From Alentia gelatinosa (Eukaryota > Annelida > Polychaeta > Phyllodocida > Polynoidae), in the NCBI GenBank assembly GCA_950022655.1, contig OX465579.1, positions 77,139,193 through 77,203,192 on the forward strand: a DNA stretch of 64,000 nt, read 5' to 3'. The notes under the pieces are model-generated. The model saw only the letters and a list, made by a program, of their open reading frames with translations, was not told the DNA's origin and did not search any database. Position 1 is the first letter of the stretch. Every line of letters starts with the position of its first letter. The translations under genes were made by a program, and so were the position numbers. This document shows positions 37,210 through 49,670 of the stretch, in pieces.

Positions 37210-40200
37210 CAATGATAACACGTATTTAAAGTAATAGCCCTGAGACAATATGTTGATGCTGTTTACTTTCCTATATATATATGAACGAAATTAATTATCA
37301 ATATATACAATTATCATTTATTATATTCATAATCTTCATTGAATGAAGACTTCTGCCGAGCAGATTTGCTGCTTCATCGAAAATTCGTTAAAAAAGATTC
37401 GTAGACAGAAGGAAAAATCATCTGGTCAATTTCCTGTAGCATAGAGTACATTCTCCCCATCTACTAGATAGTATGGTGTAATATACAAGCCAGTATGTAG
37501 CTCTAGTATTAATGGTGTATAATCCAAACTGTCCAACCTTTATCATGAGTGTGGAATATTATGGGAGTGTAATATGGAATAATTTACACCAGTTGTTAGT
37601 CTAACTCCGCTTTTATGGAATTTTAAAGAGTAACAGAAACAATCATACATAACTCCATACCAATTTTAATGCAACATTGATATCAGCACATAATAGATAT
37701 ATCACACTGCAAACTAGGGACTTCCAATCGTGTGTAAATAGGTACTTAATATATGCTATCTGAAGGATAGTTTACTATAAATATTGGCGATCACGAAAAA
37801 AGACCCAAATGAAAAACAGACTTCGGGCTTATGGTAAGCCGGAGTTATTGGCACACAAATACCACAGAAAGAATGATTGTGATAACAATTTACAAATATA
37901 GTTGCTAATAAAAATGCTACAAAAAACAAAAACAAAAACCATCAGAGATACAGGGTTATATACATGTATACACATGACGAAAGGTGTTGTATTGTCAGAA
38001 AGTAGACCTGTATCAATCAATCGGGAGAATATAAACTGGATAGCCTTTCAGACACAGCTTATATTGCGTCTGTCATGTGATACCCTGCAGCGCTATTTGC
38101 TTAACGAGCAAGCACAGATGTCCTTCTTAAAGTATGGTAAATATGCATGGAAGTGAACGTTTTAAAGAAAAGTGGAAAAGAATATCCGTTTTTATCATAT
38201 CAACTTACACGCGAACAGTAAATGGTTGTTACCCAAAGAATATATAAAACCTGTTTGAATTTATTTGTTGTTTAGGCTACATTGTTTGGTATATTTTCAT
38301 TTACTTTTAACCAAGATACAATGTACTTCATTTTCCGCCACGAAATAGATATCGAAAAACAGAAGGGACAAAAATTAAAAGAAAGGCGATATCGAGCCTG
38401 GGACTGACACTGAGACAGTTGGGGCGAGTTGTGTTGACAAGCAATAAGTCAAGATGAAACCACTTTGAAGTTCCAGTTTTGGTGATGTGATCACTCAAGG
38501 ATGAAATGATAACGTCACATTGTACAAAGTGATCCAACTCATCACTTACCTTTATGTGCGCGCCAGAAGTAAAGAAACGCGTTATCCCATAGGACAGGTA
38601 ATGTTGTTCTCCAGGCCGAGGCGTCAGCTCAGGTGGTGTACTCTGTTTGGAGCACTGAGTGCCGGCTAACAGCCCGGAACACTAAGTAAGTGGCCGTCAA
38701 GTTGGTGCGAGCTCTGTGTAAAACTGTCCCGTCTCAAGTAGTTGTCAGCGGCACTGTCATGGGCGTGATGTGCAAAATGAAGGTAGAGAGTGGAGAGCGC
38801 GCGGTTAGTCAGCGGGAGTCGGGCGCGTGGCGGCCGTGCAGGCGGAGCGTGATTCAGCGACCGGCCCTTCACCCCTCCATCATCACCACATCTCACAGGC
38901 GAGTCATCGCAGCTTTCACTCACTCTTCGTGGCTATCTCTGCCTATGGACCCCTCCTTCCTACTCTAACTCTTGGTGCTCCTACACAGGAGCCGTCCCCT
39001 TCATATATAATCGCTCCTTCTTGCCACTCGGTTTGATGACTGATGTCGTCTGCCGCCGAGCGCTCTTTATCTCCATCGGCGCGGGCAGACGGACGATTCT
39101 CTACAGAGTGGCGGGCGCCGAGAGGAGACGGTGAGAAGTACTTCTAAGATGCGGCTAGGCATGGATGGGTGAACGGCTGATATAGTCGTTAAAGGTCGGG
39201 CCCAGCTCTTGGCTCATTTCACTATGGAGGCCTACGTCCCATTTGGGGGAGAGGGGAGGGAGGGTTAACCACCAAAGGTGTAGACCTATCTCTCTATGGC
39301 CGATGCTGCTTTACCCTTCTCGTACATATATCTGGAGTTGGCGGGCAATGAGAAATTAAATCATGGTAATGATGGTGCCGATTGAGGGCCCCGTGACTTG
39401 GCTAATAGCCTGGGGTTGGACGCCGGCGGCGGAAGACGCAGCCGCTGGTGGGGATGGGCTTTGTGGACCTTTGTGGGACTTGAGGGGCGTTTATCACCCG
39501 CTTGTCGCCGCCCGTCGCTGGGCCCACTCCTCCGTCTAGGTTGACTCCTCTGTAAAATGCAGCGCCCAAAGAGAGCATCGCATCTCACATCGCAACCCCC
39601 TTTACCCCCACTCCTTCTCCACGTCCCCGCTGACCCCCTTGCCATTTCTCAACCCAGCCTGGACCACTCTAGGTACAGACACCTGCCCCTCTGGCCCACA
39701 AGACGCGAAACTGATATCTTATTTCTCACTCACATCTTTAATCAGTCGAGCCTTTTCAATTAGATCCTATCGGGATGGCTTTTGTTGGTGGCAACTGACC
39801 ATGCAGGGATAATGATGGGAGAGGGGGCCTAATGCCGCATAGGGTCGCGGTCAGCGGCCCCAGAGGTGACCACCAACAACACTTTTTGTTCAATATCAGA
39901 CAAGAGAAGTTAAATCTCACAGACCGAGAGAATTGACCACAAAGAAGTGAAGAGTCCATGAGAAACGAGTCATCTATAGACAAAAGACCATGTGCGACGG
40001 AACTTTTCTCGTGCATGAAAATGCCGTAGAGGATAAGAATATTCCTCTGCAATGAAATTGAGATGAATCTTTTTTCCTTTTTCCCGGTCCATGATTTTAT
40101 ATTCCGTTGATTTCACCTAGGGAAAAGTAACATCTAATAACAGTTTATATCAACATAGTTTGTTTCGAGTTTCCAGGGCGCATGTTCCGAATAAACCTTC

Positions 40201-43200
40201 CAATGGCCTAACAGCAATTCATCATTTTGTTTTATTCACACATAGCTGCGAGTTGGATAGGTGGTTCTACATAAAAAAAACTGTTCAAAGTCTCTTTGGT
40301 TGGATGAACGGCAGCGTCCATTAGCACAGGGAAAAAATCCAAGTTAACCACCCAAAAACAGCACTTTTTCTCTGATATTAAATAAAAACGCCCTTGACTC
40401 GAGCTGTTCGAGAGTATGTTGACAATCTATTAAAAAAATAAGACCAACAAGAAAAAGTCAAGATTTAGGCTTATTCGAGGAAGTCATTAGCTTTATATTC
40501 TTTGTCGGGTTATATAGATGTGAGTGTTCATAAAACAGATATATTAAGTTTTTTCCTTAGACTTTAAGCTTTCATATCGTTTGATGAATATAACATTAAG
40601 TTCCCCCAGAGATACTTTGCAGTCCTCCTTAAATCTATAAAGCCAAAGAGTGATGAAATGGACTATACTGTTTGATTATGATAACTAGAAATATTTAAGT
40701 ACATACTCTCAATATAGTTTTGTTCTGTATATCATGAAACGAGTGTTGATGATAACAATATGAAATTAACCGAAGTTCTTTTTTAATCAATTTATCTATC
40801 CTGCATAATAAACAATAGCCATCGGGTCTCTCTTCATATTGCGTAGCCACTACTTGAGTTCATAGCGCATGTATATACATTGTAGATAGTTTTGTGTTTA
40901 CAAAAATATTTGTTTATGATTTTCCTTTCACTACACACTAACACTTCGTCTTTATTATCTACCGATTACTGAGTCTCCATAATAAACCTATAGGGACTTG
41001 TAATTCACAGGGCGGAGATTATGGGTGCTCGTAATCTCCGGGATATTGCGAAAAAAAGAGTCCCTTGTGTACAAAGTAGTGTGTCAGAAGATCGGCGATT
41101 ATTTTGACTTTTCTTTGATTATTTGAATTTCCAATGCTGAATAATAAATACGATGTTAACTAATTTGCCTCAGATAAAAGCGGTCGTAATTTCCTCGGAC
41201 TCGGACTAGATGTAATATCCCCGCATTCACTTGGATAATACTACGTGTCTAGTCCTTGAAGATTACGAATGTTGATATGACGTATACATTTCACACAGTT
41301 TAAATAGGAGATTGTTATTCAGCTCGCCTTTTATGAATAACTATTGGCCTATATGCGATCGTTATGCGTTCGTTATTCCAAAGTTATGAGTGTATTTGAA
41401 TTGCATAGTGCAATTCCGAAAATATGACATAATAATGATTTAGTACCCTTGACGTGGCCAGACCCATTGGAAATGTCAATGAAGTTGACATTTCAAACGG
41501 GGATTTTGCTATAGCTTGGTTCTTCAAAGCTGCGTTGTTTGCTTTGCCTGAGCAGGGATAAGTCAGCGAAGTGATGGATGGCTTCATACTTATTGTACGA
41601 CCGGACTTCGGACACACGTCACTCATTGACACAGCTACCGATCAGTGGCCATCAATCTTTAAGCTTTCTCGATCAAACAATCACGGCTCCTATTTGTATG
41701 CACATTGTAGTGAGTGTCACACTACAAGCACAAGAATGCATGTCTACCATTGTATATTGTCCAGACAAAGATATTTTACATGCAGCTGTCACAAAATGTA
41801 TTTTGATGATTAAAACACACATAGGGCAGCATGAGCACGCAATTTTGAACAGCCTACTTATCTGCTGCAAGAGTAGGCATATATATATATGTCTTTTTGT
41901 TTTAGCCTAGATGAAAAAGAAATTACACGGACTATTTTGCCACGGCCGTCTTGCTCAACTAGTGACACAGACTCGTCTTATCATCTTACTTCTTAGTAAT
42001 AACGACGGTGAGTAAAGAAAGGGGATTTTTTTTCAGATAACATTGATTCAGATTCATAACCGATGTGAATCTATTAAAGGAAATAGTTGGTTGGAGGCAA
42101 TAGCATAGTTGACTATGCTTTACCCAAATGCAATTGTCAAGGTCATAAAATGCAAACAGACATCGTTACGATAATTCAATTATACTAGGATTGTGCCTGC
42201 TTTAATACCTTATACATTTAATCCTGTGCCGTAGATTAGCTTTTACACTCTGGCCCAGTGTAAACAGCCTTCAATGTCAAACACGACCAATACTTAAAGG
42301 GCGTGCCAGCCTGCCATGGTAACCGGATTCCCGTGCGGCACTGCCCTGCAGCTGACAGCATGACTCTGTCATCGATCATGTCTGGGGAACAGTTGGCTCG
42401 GCCCCACCCACTGCGCATGCTCAACGGCAAAGCCACAAGGTCCGACCACGTGACTTGGGGCGTTGTCCTATTGTGTGGCTCGTTTCATGCTGTCTCTGCG
42501 AAGGGGCGTGGCCCGTAGTTTCATTGCGACCGTAGTGTCCCATGAGCAAGTCTTGTTACCTTTCTGAATTTGCGCTCTGTCTGAACAGATAAGAACAAGT
42601 AAAGGTACTGCAATATCCTGACTTTCTAGTTCCCTCTATGTTGGAGGAGGCTTTATTGTTATTATTTTAAATGATTCCAAATGATTGTTGTAAGATTTGA
42701 AGGGAATGCATATATGTATGTATATATATATTCCTTTTAATGGAACATATTATGAGTCTGACATGATCATGGACATCAATCTACACACACATAAGCTGAT
42801 AACTAGGAACAAATAGTATTTTCATCATTGATGAATGAGCGTGCAATTATAAAAGGATCACAATTGGAGGTTTTGGTTACATTCAGTCTATCGATCGTGT
42901 TACATTTCTGTAACCCACTTGTACCATGTCAACTTACCATTTATGCAACTGCCTGACTAGGATGCAAATATATCAAGCACCAGTGGGGCTTGAGGTATTT
43001 CGGTTTTGAATGATTGGTAATGGTCAGATGGGCATGCCTCTAGTACCCTGGGATATTGGCACACTGCTCCTTTCCCAATATCACGGTGAATAGCGCTCAG
43101 ATAGGGAAGGGATAGTTTTTTGCAGCAGGGTAAAAGCATATATGACCACTCTAAACTGTAGACAATATAAAGAGTCTGTACAATCACGCTCTAAAAAAGA

Positions 43201-43270
43201 CTTTGCTTTTAATTTGAATGATGTCGACTATAGGTTTATTATAAACATAAGGTAATGTATCTGGCTTTAA
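37210..43270. other. No gene seen: noncoding with GC islands at 38560-39140 and 39400-39680
   Basis: The islands give open frames on both strands, but no exon has matching splice sites and plausible peptide. A GTAAGT follows CACTAA at about 38684 and a GTGAGA follows GAGACG at about 39130; both are isolated. A hairpin GGAGATTA / TAATCTCC lies at about 41015-41038. Confidence 0.45.
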
Positions 43271-43275
43271 GTTTA

Positions 43276-43485
43276 TACGGGGATAAGCGAGAAACGCAGC
43301 GACTTCTGGAATCGCCAACAATAAAATGACGAATTTATGAACTACTATTTCAGAACTTATTCCCATAGATGATTTAGCATCTCAGAAGCAATAATCAGGT
43401 GGAATATAAAATGATACCTCACATACACGCAATTTTGTATTGGAGATCCGGAAATCGCTGCGTTTCTCGCTTGGTGTATCCCCGG
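43276..43485. mobile_element. TIR element (CCGGGGACACAC family), copy 2
   Basis: The arms read CGAGAAACGCAGCGA on the left and TCGCTGCGTTTCTCG on the right, then CTTGGTGTATCCCCGG. TA adjoins both ends. The left terminus has lost a few bases relative to the right. Confidence 0.6.
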
Positions 43486-43489
43486 TATT

Positions 43490-44805
43490 AGCCGGTTACA
43501 TATCATTACAACTGTACTTTAGTAATGTTAAGTGTATTTGTAATTCAGCCCATATCCCAAGTTTTTGATTAACTATATACACCAACAATTCATTCTTGAG
43601 ATTGAAATATAATGCTTTCTGTGTTGACCAAGTAATATTACAAGAACACAAGGTAATGCCTATTCGCAGCAATTCTAGATACACATGTATATAGATTCAT
43701 AAGTACTTCTGTTTTGTCAATAGAGTAATATATCTTATCTAAAAGCATGTTTTGAGATACATGTATATTTAGAACACCTGTCCGAGCATTCTTGACAGGA
43801 AGTGGATATTTTACACTTAAAGGTGGAGGTTTTTTTGGTTTTTTTTTTTATCTTAGTCGTCCAAATTGAAGATAGGAAAACACCATAAACAAGAGATAGT
43901 CCTCTATATACGTACGTTTAATTCTACTTTTCTCTTTTACTGCATGGCTTTTTCCGAACTTATATATAGAGTAGGACTATATGAGTACATAATAAGCCCC
44001 ATCAGTGGTGTTCTTGAATAGTTTTCGCGCACTGACAGCAGGACTACGCGCATCTCCCCGCCACAACACCGCCAGCGCTGAACGACTCAAGTTTCCCGGG
44101 AATTCAATATGTCGTTCGTTAGGTATTAATCTGATCAGAGTGTCTGTGCACTGCAGGTGACACCTCCACCCCTCCCCTACACACCCTCCCGCCCGCCCGC
44201 CGCCATCCTATGCCTTTACCCCGGGTCGTCCAGGTGCGGCGTCGGTAAGGTGTGATTAGAAACATGATCTTTGTCCAGGCGTGTGGCGAGCTGGCCGGGT
44301 AGGGGTGGGGGGTTGACGTCTGTTCAGATGTAATTAGAAGATTCACTTCCCGTAGCCTCCTATTTAATTATTTGAATATGGGTTATCGCTTACTCCTGGG
44401 CGGACCCAAGCCAATATTATGGTTAACATTGCTAGGGTCTTTATAATGCTGTTCCAGTTGTATGCCTTAAATTAAACTCAAATTAAATGCGCACAGCAAT
44501 CCGATTACTCTACAGCCGGCGGAAACTACATAGCTGGATTAATTTACTACAACTTTAATTCCAGTAAAGAAAAATTGAAAGACACTGAACAATTATACGG
44601 GTGTTTATTGGTTATGTGAAAAAACACTCAGGGCTGTTTTTCTAAAAAAATTTTTTTTACAAAAGTATCTGTCTGGTTTAGGAAAAAGAAGAACACCGCA
44701 AAGGTATCTAACCATAAATCTACATTGTATAGGGTGTATTTACATTTAATCACCAAGTGTTTCTCTAACATAGTATCAACCAGCAGGCCAAGGCGTGGCC
44801 AAATA

Positions 44806-44861
<56 letters not shown>

Positions 44862-45780
44862 TTGCACGGCGTCCAGTGTCGAGTTAGTCTTAGAGAGAGA
44901 GGGAGAGAGAGAGATTTATATACGCATGAACGTAAACGAAAAACATAGGGGGATAATAACAAATAAGATTTATACACACATGGATATCAGCAATATAAGC
45001 TGGGCCCAAGGAGTATGGCAGAGGTCAGTGTGCGTTGATGCCTTTAAGAGCCGAACAAAGTGTTCCTGGGGCGCCAGCTTCAGTTAAATTGTTTAACGCA
45101 GCACCTTCACCGATTCACTCATCCGGCATTTTCCGTAGTCGTAGACCATCTCTTTATCCTAACCCCAGCGGGTAATTCGCCACCGCAACTCAGCTGCCAA
45201 TGAGTTTCTGGCTGTAGCCGCCTTATGGCCGGCCTCAGCCCCCAACAGGTGGAGCAGGATGGCCCTATTGACGGGGATTGGGCGGGGGGCGGCAGTTGGG
45301 CCCCTTTTGCCAGCGTGCTGCACACGAAAAGAACCCCCGTGAAAAGAGCATCATCAATCCACTGCCCTGCTTCGCGTCGTTGCCACCAGGGGGTGCGTCC
45401 ATCGTCGTCCTGCCCACAAAGGGAGGGGGAGCGGACAACGGAGGGCCGTCCCGGGCAAGCCTCCGCCGGGGCCCGGGACAACATATCACGCGGCCTAACA
45501 AGGGTCGGCGGGGCAGATGACAAGCGGGACTGTTTCCAGCCACACCTGGGTGAAAGCGAGCGACAGAGCGGAGGTAACGTGGCCCACAATGCCCGGTCAG
45601 CGGAAGGTGTCCGAACGCTGACGTCTTCATCAGAACGCCGGACGCTCACTGCCCGCAATTCAATTGGCTCTTGTCGTATCGTGTCCGTACCACAAGGTGG
45701 TGCTCCTTACATTTAATTATAAGGACGTGATGCGCAAAGATACAAGTTGGTTTTGTTTCTATTAACTCCAATGAAATATT
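43490..45780. other. No gene seen: noncoding with a GC-rich block at 45130-45660
   Basis: The block carries overlapping frames of 120-179 codons on both strands. Composition explains them, the peptides are Arg/Pro/Gly-rich without domains, and no splice sites frame them. Confidence 0.45.
44808..44860. repeat. (AT)n microsatellite with nearby GA run
   Basis: A TA run, followed after 35 bp by a GAGAGAGGGAGAGAGAGAGA tract. Confidence 0.95.
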
Positions 45781-45784
45781 TCAT

Positions 45785-47586
45785 CTTTTTTTATTTTTTT
45801 ATTTTTTTTTTATGTTGATCTTTATTCTGGAGTGGTCTACTAGGATGGACGTTCACCCTATTTTCGGTAGGCTCCAGGGCCATATTTCATTTTCGGTATT
45901 GATATATACGTTGGTTTAAATATAAAGAGAAGAACATTTAATACAAGGTGTCATAAATAGATATGGTAATACATCAGTATACACTTTCGATTCACTGCAA
46001 AGTACAGGCAGCGATACTTAATACTACAAGGTATTTACATATATTTCATAGTTACTTAAAGTAAGGTACGTTAAATGTGATGTGGTGGAGTATGCATTTG
46101 GGATATGGGAGATTACAGCACTCAGTACATTATACGTTGGGCAGTGAGGTTTCCCTTTGTGTAAGCCTTGAATTTCTCATTTGTCGTTATAAGTCTTGTA
46201 TTTGTGTTAAGGTTATTCCAGGCAGTACCAGTTTTGTATAGAATACTTCTTCTGTATAAGTCGAGATTAAAAGCATTTTCTAACATCAATGGAGCAGCGC
46301 CAGAACAAGTGTTTCCAGGTCGGGGGTCTGTGTAGCTTTCCAGTTGTATTCTATTGTGGGCAAAATTTAATACATGAGCTTGTCTTCTTTCTTCTAGTAA
46401 GTTAACCTTGCATTCACTATGGATTCGAGCAGTTTCTGTACGAGGGGGGACTTTTAGACATATTTGTAGTTAGATATTTCCTAATTTGAGATAACATATA
46501 AGTTTTATGGCTAGCTTTTTGAATTAGGTTATTTATATGCTTATCAAAATTCAATTGTTTATCAAGTTTGACACCAAGATAATTAAAGTTTTCAACTTCT
46601 TCCACTATTTTCTCGTTTAGAATGATTGGTGGTGTGATTAGGTCCTTTAGTTTTCTAGCAGTTCCAAAATGCATTTGTTTGGTTTTACCCACATTTATTG
46701 TCATTTTATTGTTTTGGCACAATTTTTCGAGGTTTTCTACATCTGTCTGTAATATAGTATTTGCGGTGAGGGCGTCTGCATGACTCGTGAAGATAACAGC
46801 GTCATCTGCATATAATTTTATTTGGCTATTTTCTACGCTGTCAGTTATATCATTTATAAATATTAAAAAGAGTAATGGTCCTAGAGTTGAGCCTTGGGGG
46901 ACACCATGAGTTATTTTTGCCAATTTTGATTTAGTCTTGTTTGTGAAAGTATATTGTTTCCTATTTGAGAGGTAGTTTTCCAGCCAGAAGATAATATTTC
47001 GAGGTAGTCCGTACATATTTAGTTTGTTTATTAGGATGTTGTGATCTATTGTATCAAAAGCTTTGGCATAATCAATAAAAATGGCTGTGGTAATTTTCTG
47101 GGTATCCATGCTTAAAAAGATCTGATCTGTAAATTCTGCTATTGTATTTATTGTAGATTTGCCTGGGAGGAATCCGCCTTGATGAGTTGTTAGTAATTTA
47201 TTTTGGGTGAAGTGGGTTAGTAGGTATTTATGAATAATTTTTTCTAGGATTTTGCCTGGTAGTGGAAGTTCGGATATTGGTCTTAGGTCACCTACATGCA
47301 CGCTATTTTTCTTTTTTGGGAGTGGTGTTACTTTGCCTATTTTCCATTCATCCGGGAAGATCTGGGTTTGTATGCTCAGTTGGTATAAGTGAGTTAGTTG
47401 CTTGCTAAGTACTAGGAAACTATCTTTGAGTATTTTGCTTGGTAAGTATTCTATTGCCGAGGATTTGTGTCTATTTATTTGTTTTATGAGCTCTATTACC
47501 TCTTCTTCATTTATTTGGAGATCCGGTGCATTGATTTCATGATTGTTCAGAGTGTTTCTCCACTCGTCAGGAAACTTTTCAGCTAA
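45785..47586 (-). mobile_element. 5'-truncated non-LTR retrotransposon (LINE), Jockey/CR1-like
   Basis: A LINE fragment read on the minus strand. It contains most of a reverse transcriptase domain, the normal C-terminal tail in another frame, a 3' UTR, an AATAAA signal (45826-45821) and a poly-A tract (T-run at 45785-45811 on plus). The 5' end at about 47586 abuts a copy of a different repeat, so the endonuclease and the front of the polymerase are missing. I found no matching target-site duplication. The clade call is by general resemblance and is not firm. Confidence 0.85.
46122..46470 (-). pseudogene. LINE C-terminal tail in shifted frame
   Basis: In another frame from the RT ORF, an uninterrupted stretch begins ICLKVPPRTETARIHSECKV and contains LLEERRQAHVLNFAHNR, RRSILYKTGTAWNNL and a final TGA. 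This is the usual tail of Jockey/CR1-type polymerases (Arg-rich helix, then a Y-K/W-N-L segment). Normally some 50 residues, including the PxxxYG-type motif, precede it; they are absent here, so the junction near 46470-46480 looks like an internal deletion. Confidence 0.7.
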
Positions 47587-47592
47587 CTTCAC
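46417..47592 (-). pseudogene. LINE reverse transcriptase fragment
   Basis: An open frame of 391 codons; its first triplet is GTG within the neighbouring repeat, so the start is not real. The RT blocks are in order: KVTPLPKK (about 87-95), RPISELPLPGKILEK (104-118), QGGFLPGKSTI (138-148), the catalytic FIDYAKAFD with Asp174, HGVPQGSTLGPLLFLIFIND (229-248), and the active-site YADD at 261-264 followed by a thumb-like K-x-K-M-F segment. The catalytic aspartates are intact. After LTTN near 46480 the frame runs into an abnormal tail and stops. The natural tail (ICLKVPPRTETARIHSE...) continues in a different frame, so a deletion plus frame change has inactivated it. Confidence 0.85.
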
Positions 47593-48067
47593 CGACCCGA
47601 TTTTACTGCTTTTCCCGACGCGTCGGGCATTACTACCATGTTAGATATGACCGACTCTCCCCGACCTTAAGATTTCGATGTACGCACTTTCACCGATTGT
47701 TACCGATTCTGAGTTGGCCGTTTGAATAGCAATGCTACCTATCCCCCAGTCCGATTTAGGAGTTCCTTATATGGATTTGTAGGTGAAACAGAAGCGATTA
47801 TAGTTCTGAAACCCGTTTTCTGATATCTTAAAAAGAACAGAAGTTATTAAACTTTGCATTATACCTATATAGACCTATCACCCGGTCTGGGCCCAGCCGG
47901 GCCGAGCTCCCGGTCGCTCTTTTTTTTTCTTTTTTTTTTATCTCAATCGTTTTTTTTACGAGGTTATAAAGGCAGGAGCTGTCGTCGGGAAGAGTCATCA
48001 CGTCGGTGTCTTATAGGTATAAGACATCGAAATTTCATTCCCGACTCTCACCGAGCCGAGCTTTTGG
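47587..48067 (-). mobile_element. TIR element copy 1 (inverted relative to copy 2, truncated)
   Basis: Its reverse complement matches 49700-50420 over nearly its whole length: GACACCGAC near 48005, CTTTTATAACCTCG-like, CAGAATCGGTAACAATCGG-like, GACATGGTA then GTAATGCCCGAC. It lacks the outer terminal part that copy 2 has at 50420-50527 and ends at the LINE. It also lacks the 247-bp insertion that splits copy 2, so it shows the unoccupied state. Confidence 0.7.
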
Positions 48068-49225
48068 TTATCTTTGGTAGTTGTAATAAATTTCAACTTA
48101 ATATTTAAAGAAAAGGCTTAACCATTTTATGACACATCATTGCAGCGTGTGAAAATCATATTTTACAAGACGGATTAAATACTGTTTGGTATTGAGCGAC
48201 TGTTAATGTTCATGTTTGGAATCCAACCGTATAGGAAAATGAAACATAAAAGGAGGTGTGTGTGGGGGGGGGGGGGGGGTTTTACCGAGGTGTTGGAAAT
48301 AACATTGTAGTGTATGTTCTTTGTACAACAATACAACGTATTAGTTATGTCAAGAATTAGGTTTCTTTTTGTTTCTTTTTCATAATTACAATTAACAGCA
48401 ACAAAATGTCCATGAACAATGATTCATTTTTTCTTCTTTTTCTTTGAAGTAAAGACTATTTCTGACATCCCTCAGTACTAAAGCAAAAAAATTCAAGAGA
48501 TCGGTGAATAAGTTGACAGTTGACAAATAGCAAACGGAAATGGCCTCATAGCCTGGCAAATAAAAGAACAATAGTGCAGGCAATCTGCTATCCAAACATG
48601 GATCAGCCATTAACCGAATAAAGACCACACAAAATAAATGGGGAATTTAATCATACTGCGGTACACAGGTAAAAGATCGCGATCTATATGGTCTACTAAG
48701 GACAACCATAACTTACATTTTGTTTGACTCTGTGTCTAATTAGTAAGATCTGTAAAATAGCATAAATGTATCCTCATCTTTACGTTTAAAAGGGAAAATC
48801 CTGATCCCTGAACCACAGTAACCCCCATTACAGTACATAATATCCCCATACTGTAAAATTTTCAATATGAAACAACAAATAAACAATATGTTTCTTTTGC
48901 TATTTTGCCATGCCTAATGCTTCTGTAGAAACTACCGCCAAAGTAATATTCCCATGTATCAAGTCTCAAAGTACCCCTGTCGCAAAAGTGATAATACAGT
49001 ATATGGCAAATTGACAAAGATATTATACCTAGACTCAAACGCTAACAAAAATCAAACTCGTAATTCCAAAAATGGAAGGTCCTTTTTTTATGGTAATAAA
49101 GGAACTAATCAATGCTTCTTATCTATTCTATAAAGGTTACGATGCTATTTAATCTTTAGCGATACTGTTATTCGAATTAGTTTTCGTAGGATCTTCATTT
49201 TGCAGTCGAATGAGAGTCATTCTAA
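48068..49225. other. Spacer between the inverted TIR element copies
   Basis: AT-rich unique sequence with a 17-base G run near 48263. No frame of interest. Confidence 0.5.
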
Positions 49226-49325
49226 GGCCCGGTGTCCACCTACTACGATATGGCTCCGATAGTGTCTACGATGCATCTCCCGATAAAAAAAAATCAAAAT
49301 CACAAGGTTACCCTGCAGAACTCTG
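49226..49325. mobile_element. Fragment of the 283-bp MITE family
   Basis: It starts GGCCCGGTGTCCACCTACTA after TAA and follows the reverse complement of the other copies for about 100 bp (CGATGCATCTCCCGATAAAA, then AAGGTTACC). It then diverges, and no second terminus is found nearby, so it is a solo end. Confidence 0.65.
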
Positions 49326-49670
49326 TTGTTTTTCATTGATATTCACATTATAATTGATGTGTGTTTTGAAGTAACACATTTTTACATACTTTATTTAGAC
49401 TGAGTGCTACATCGATAAGGGCACCGAACGTTATAGTTACAACTTGTTTTCCATAGCTCAAACAATTCTGGTCGTTTTAAGACTGTTCATCACATGTGAG
49501 ATACCTAGTTATCCTTGCGGACAACTAGCAGTTGGTCACTCTGTTAGATAAATGCACATTGTCCAATCCACACTTTTATGTCAGCTTGGATGATGGTAAT
49601 CCAAATTATGATATTGCGTTCATCCAGACAAAATACATTATACATATATACCCTTGGTGGGTCATACCTA

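Noticed and set aside
45119..45716. Frames of 121-179 codons on both strands
   Set aside because: GC-rich block depletes stop codons in several frames at once; peptides have no recognisable domain and no matching splice signals.
48263..48280. Poly-G run as a telomere or G4 element
   Set aside because: A simple mononucleotide run, with no repeat structure.
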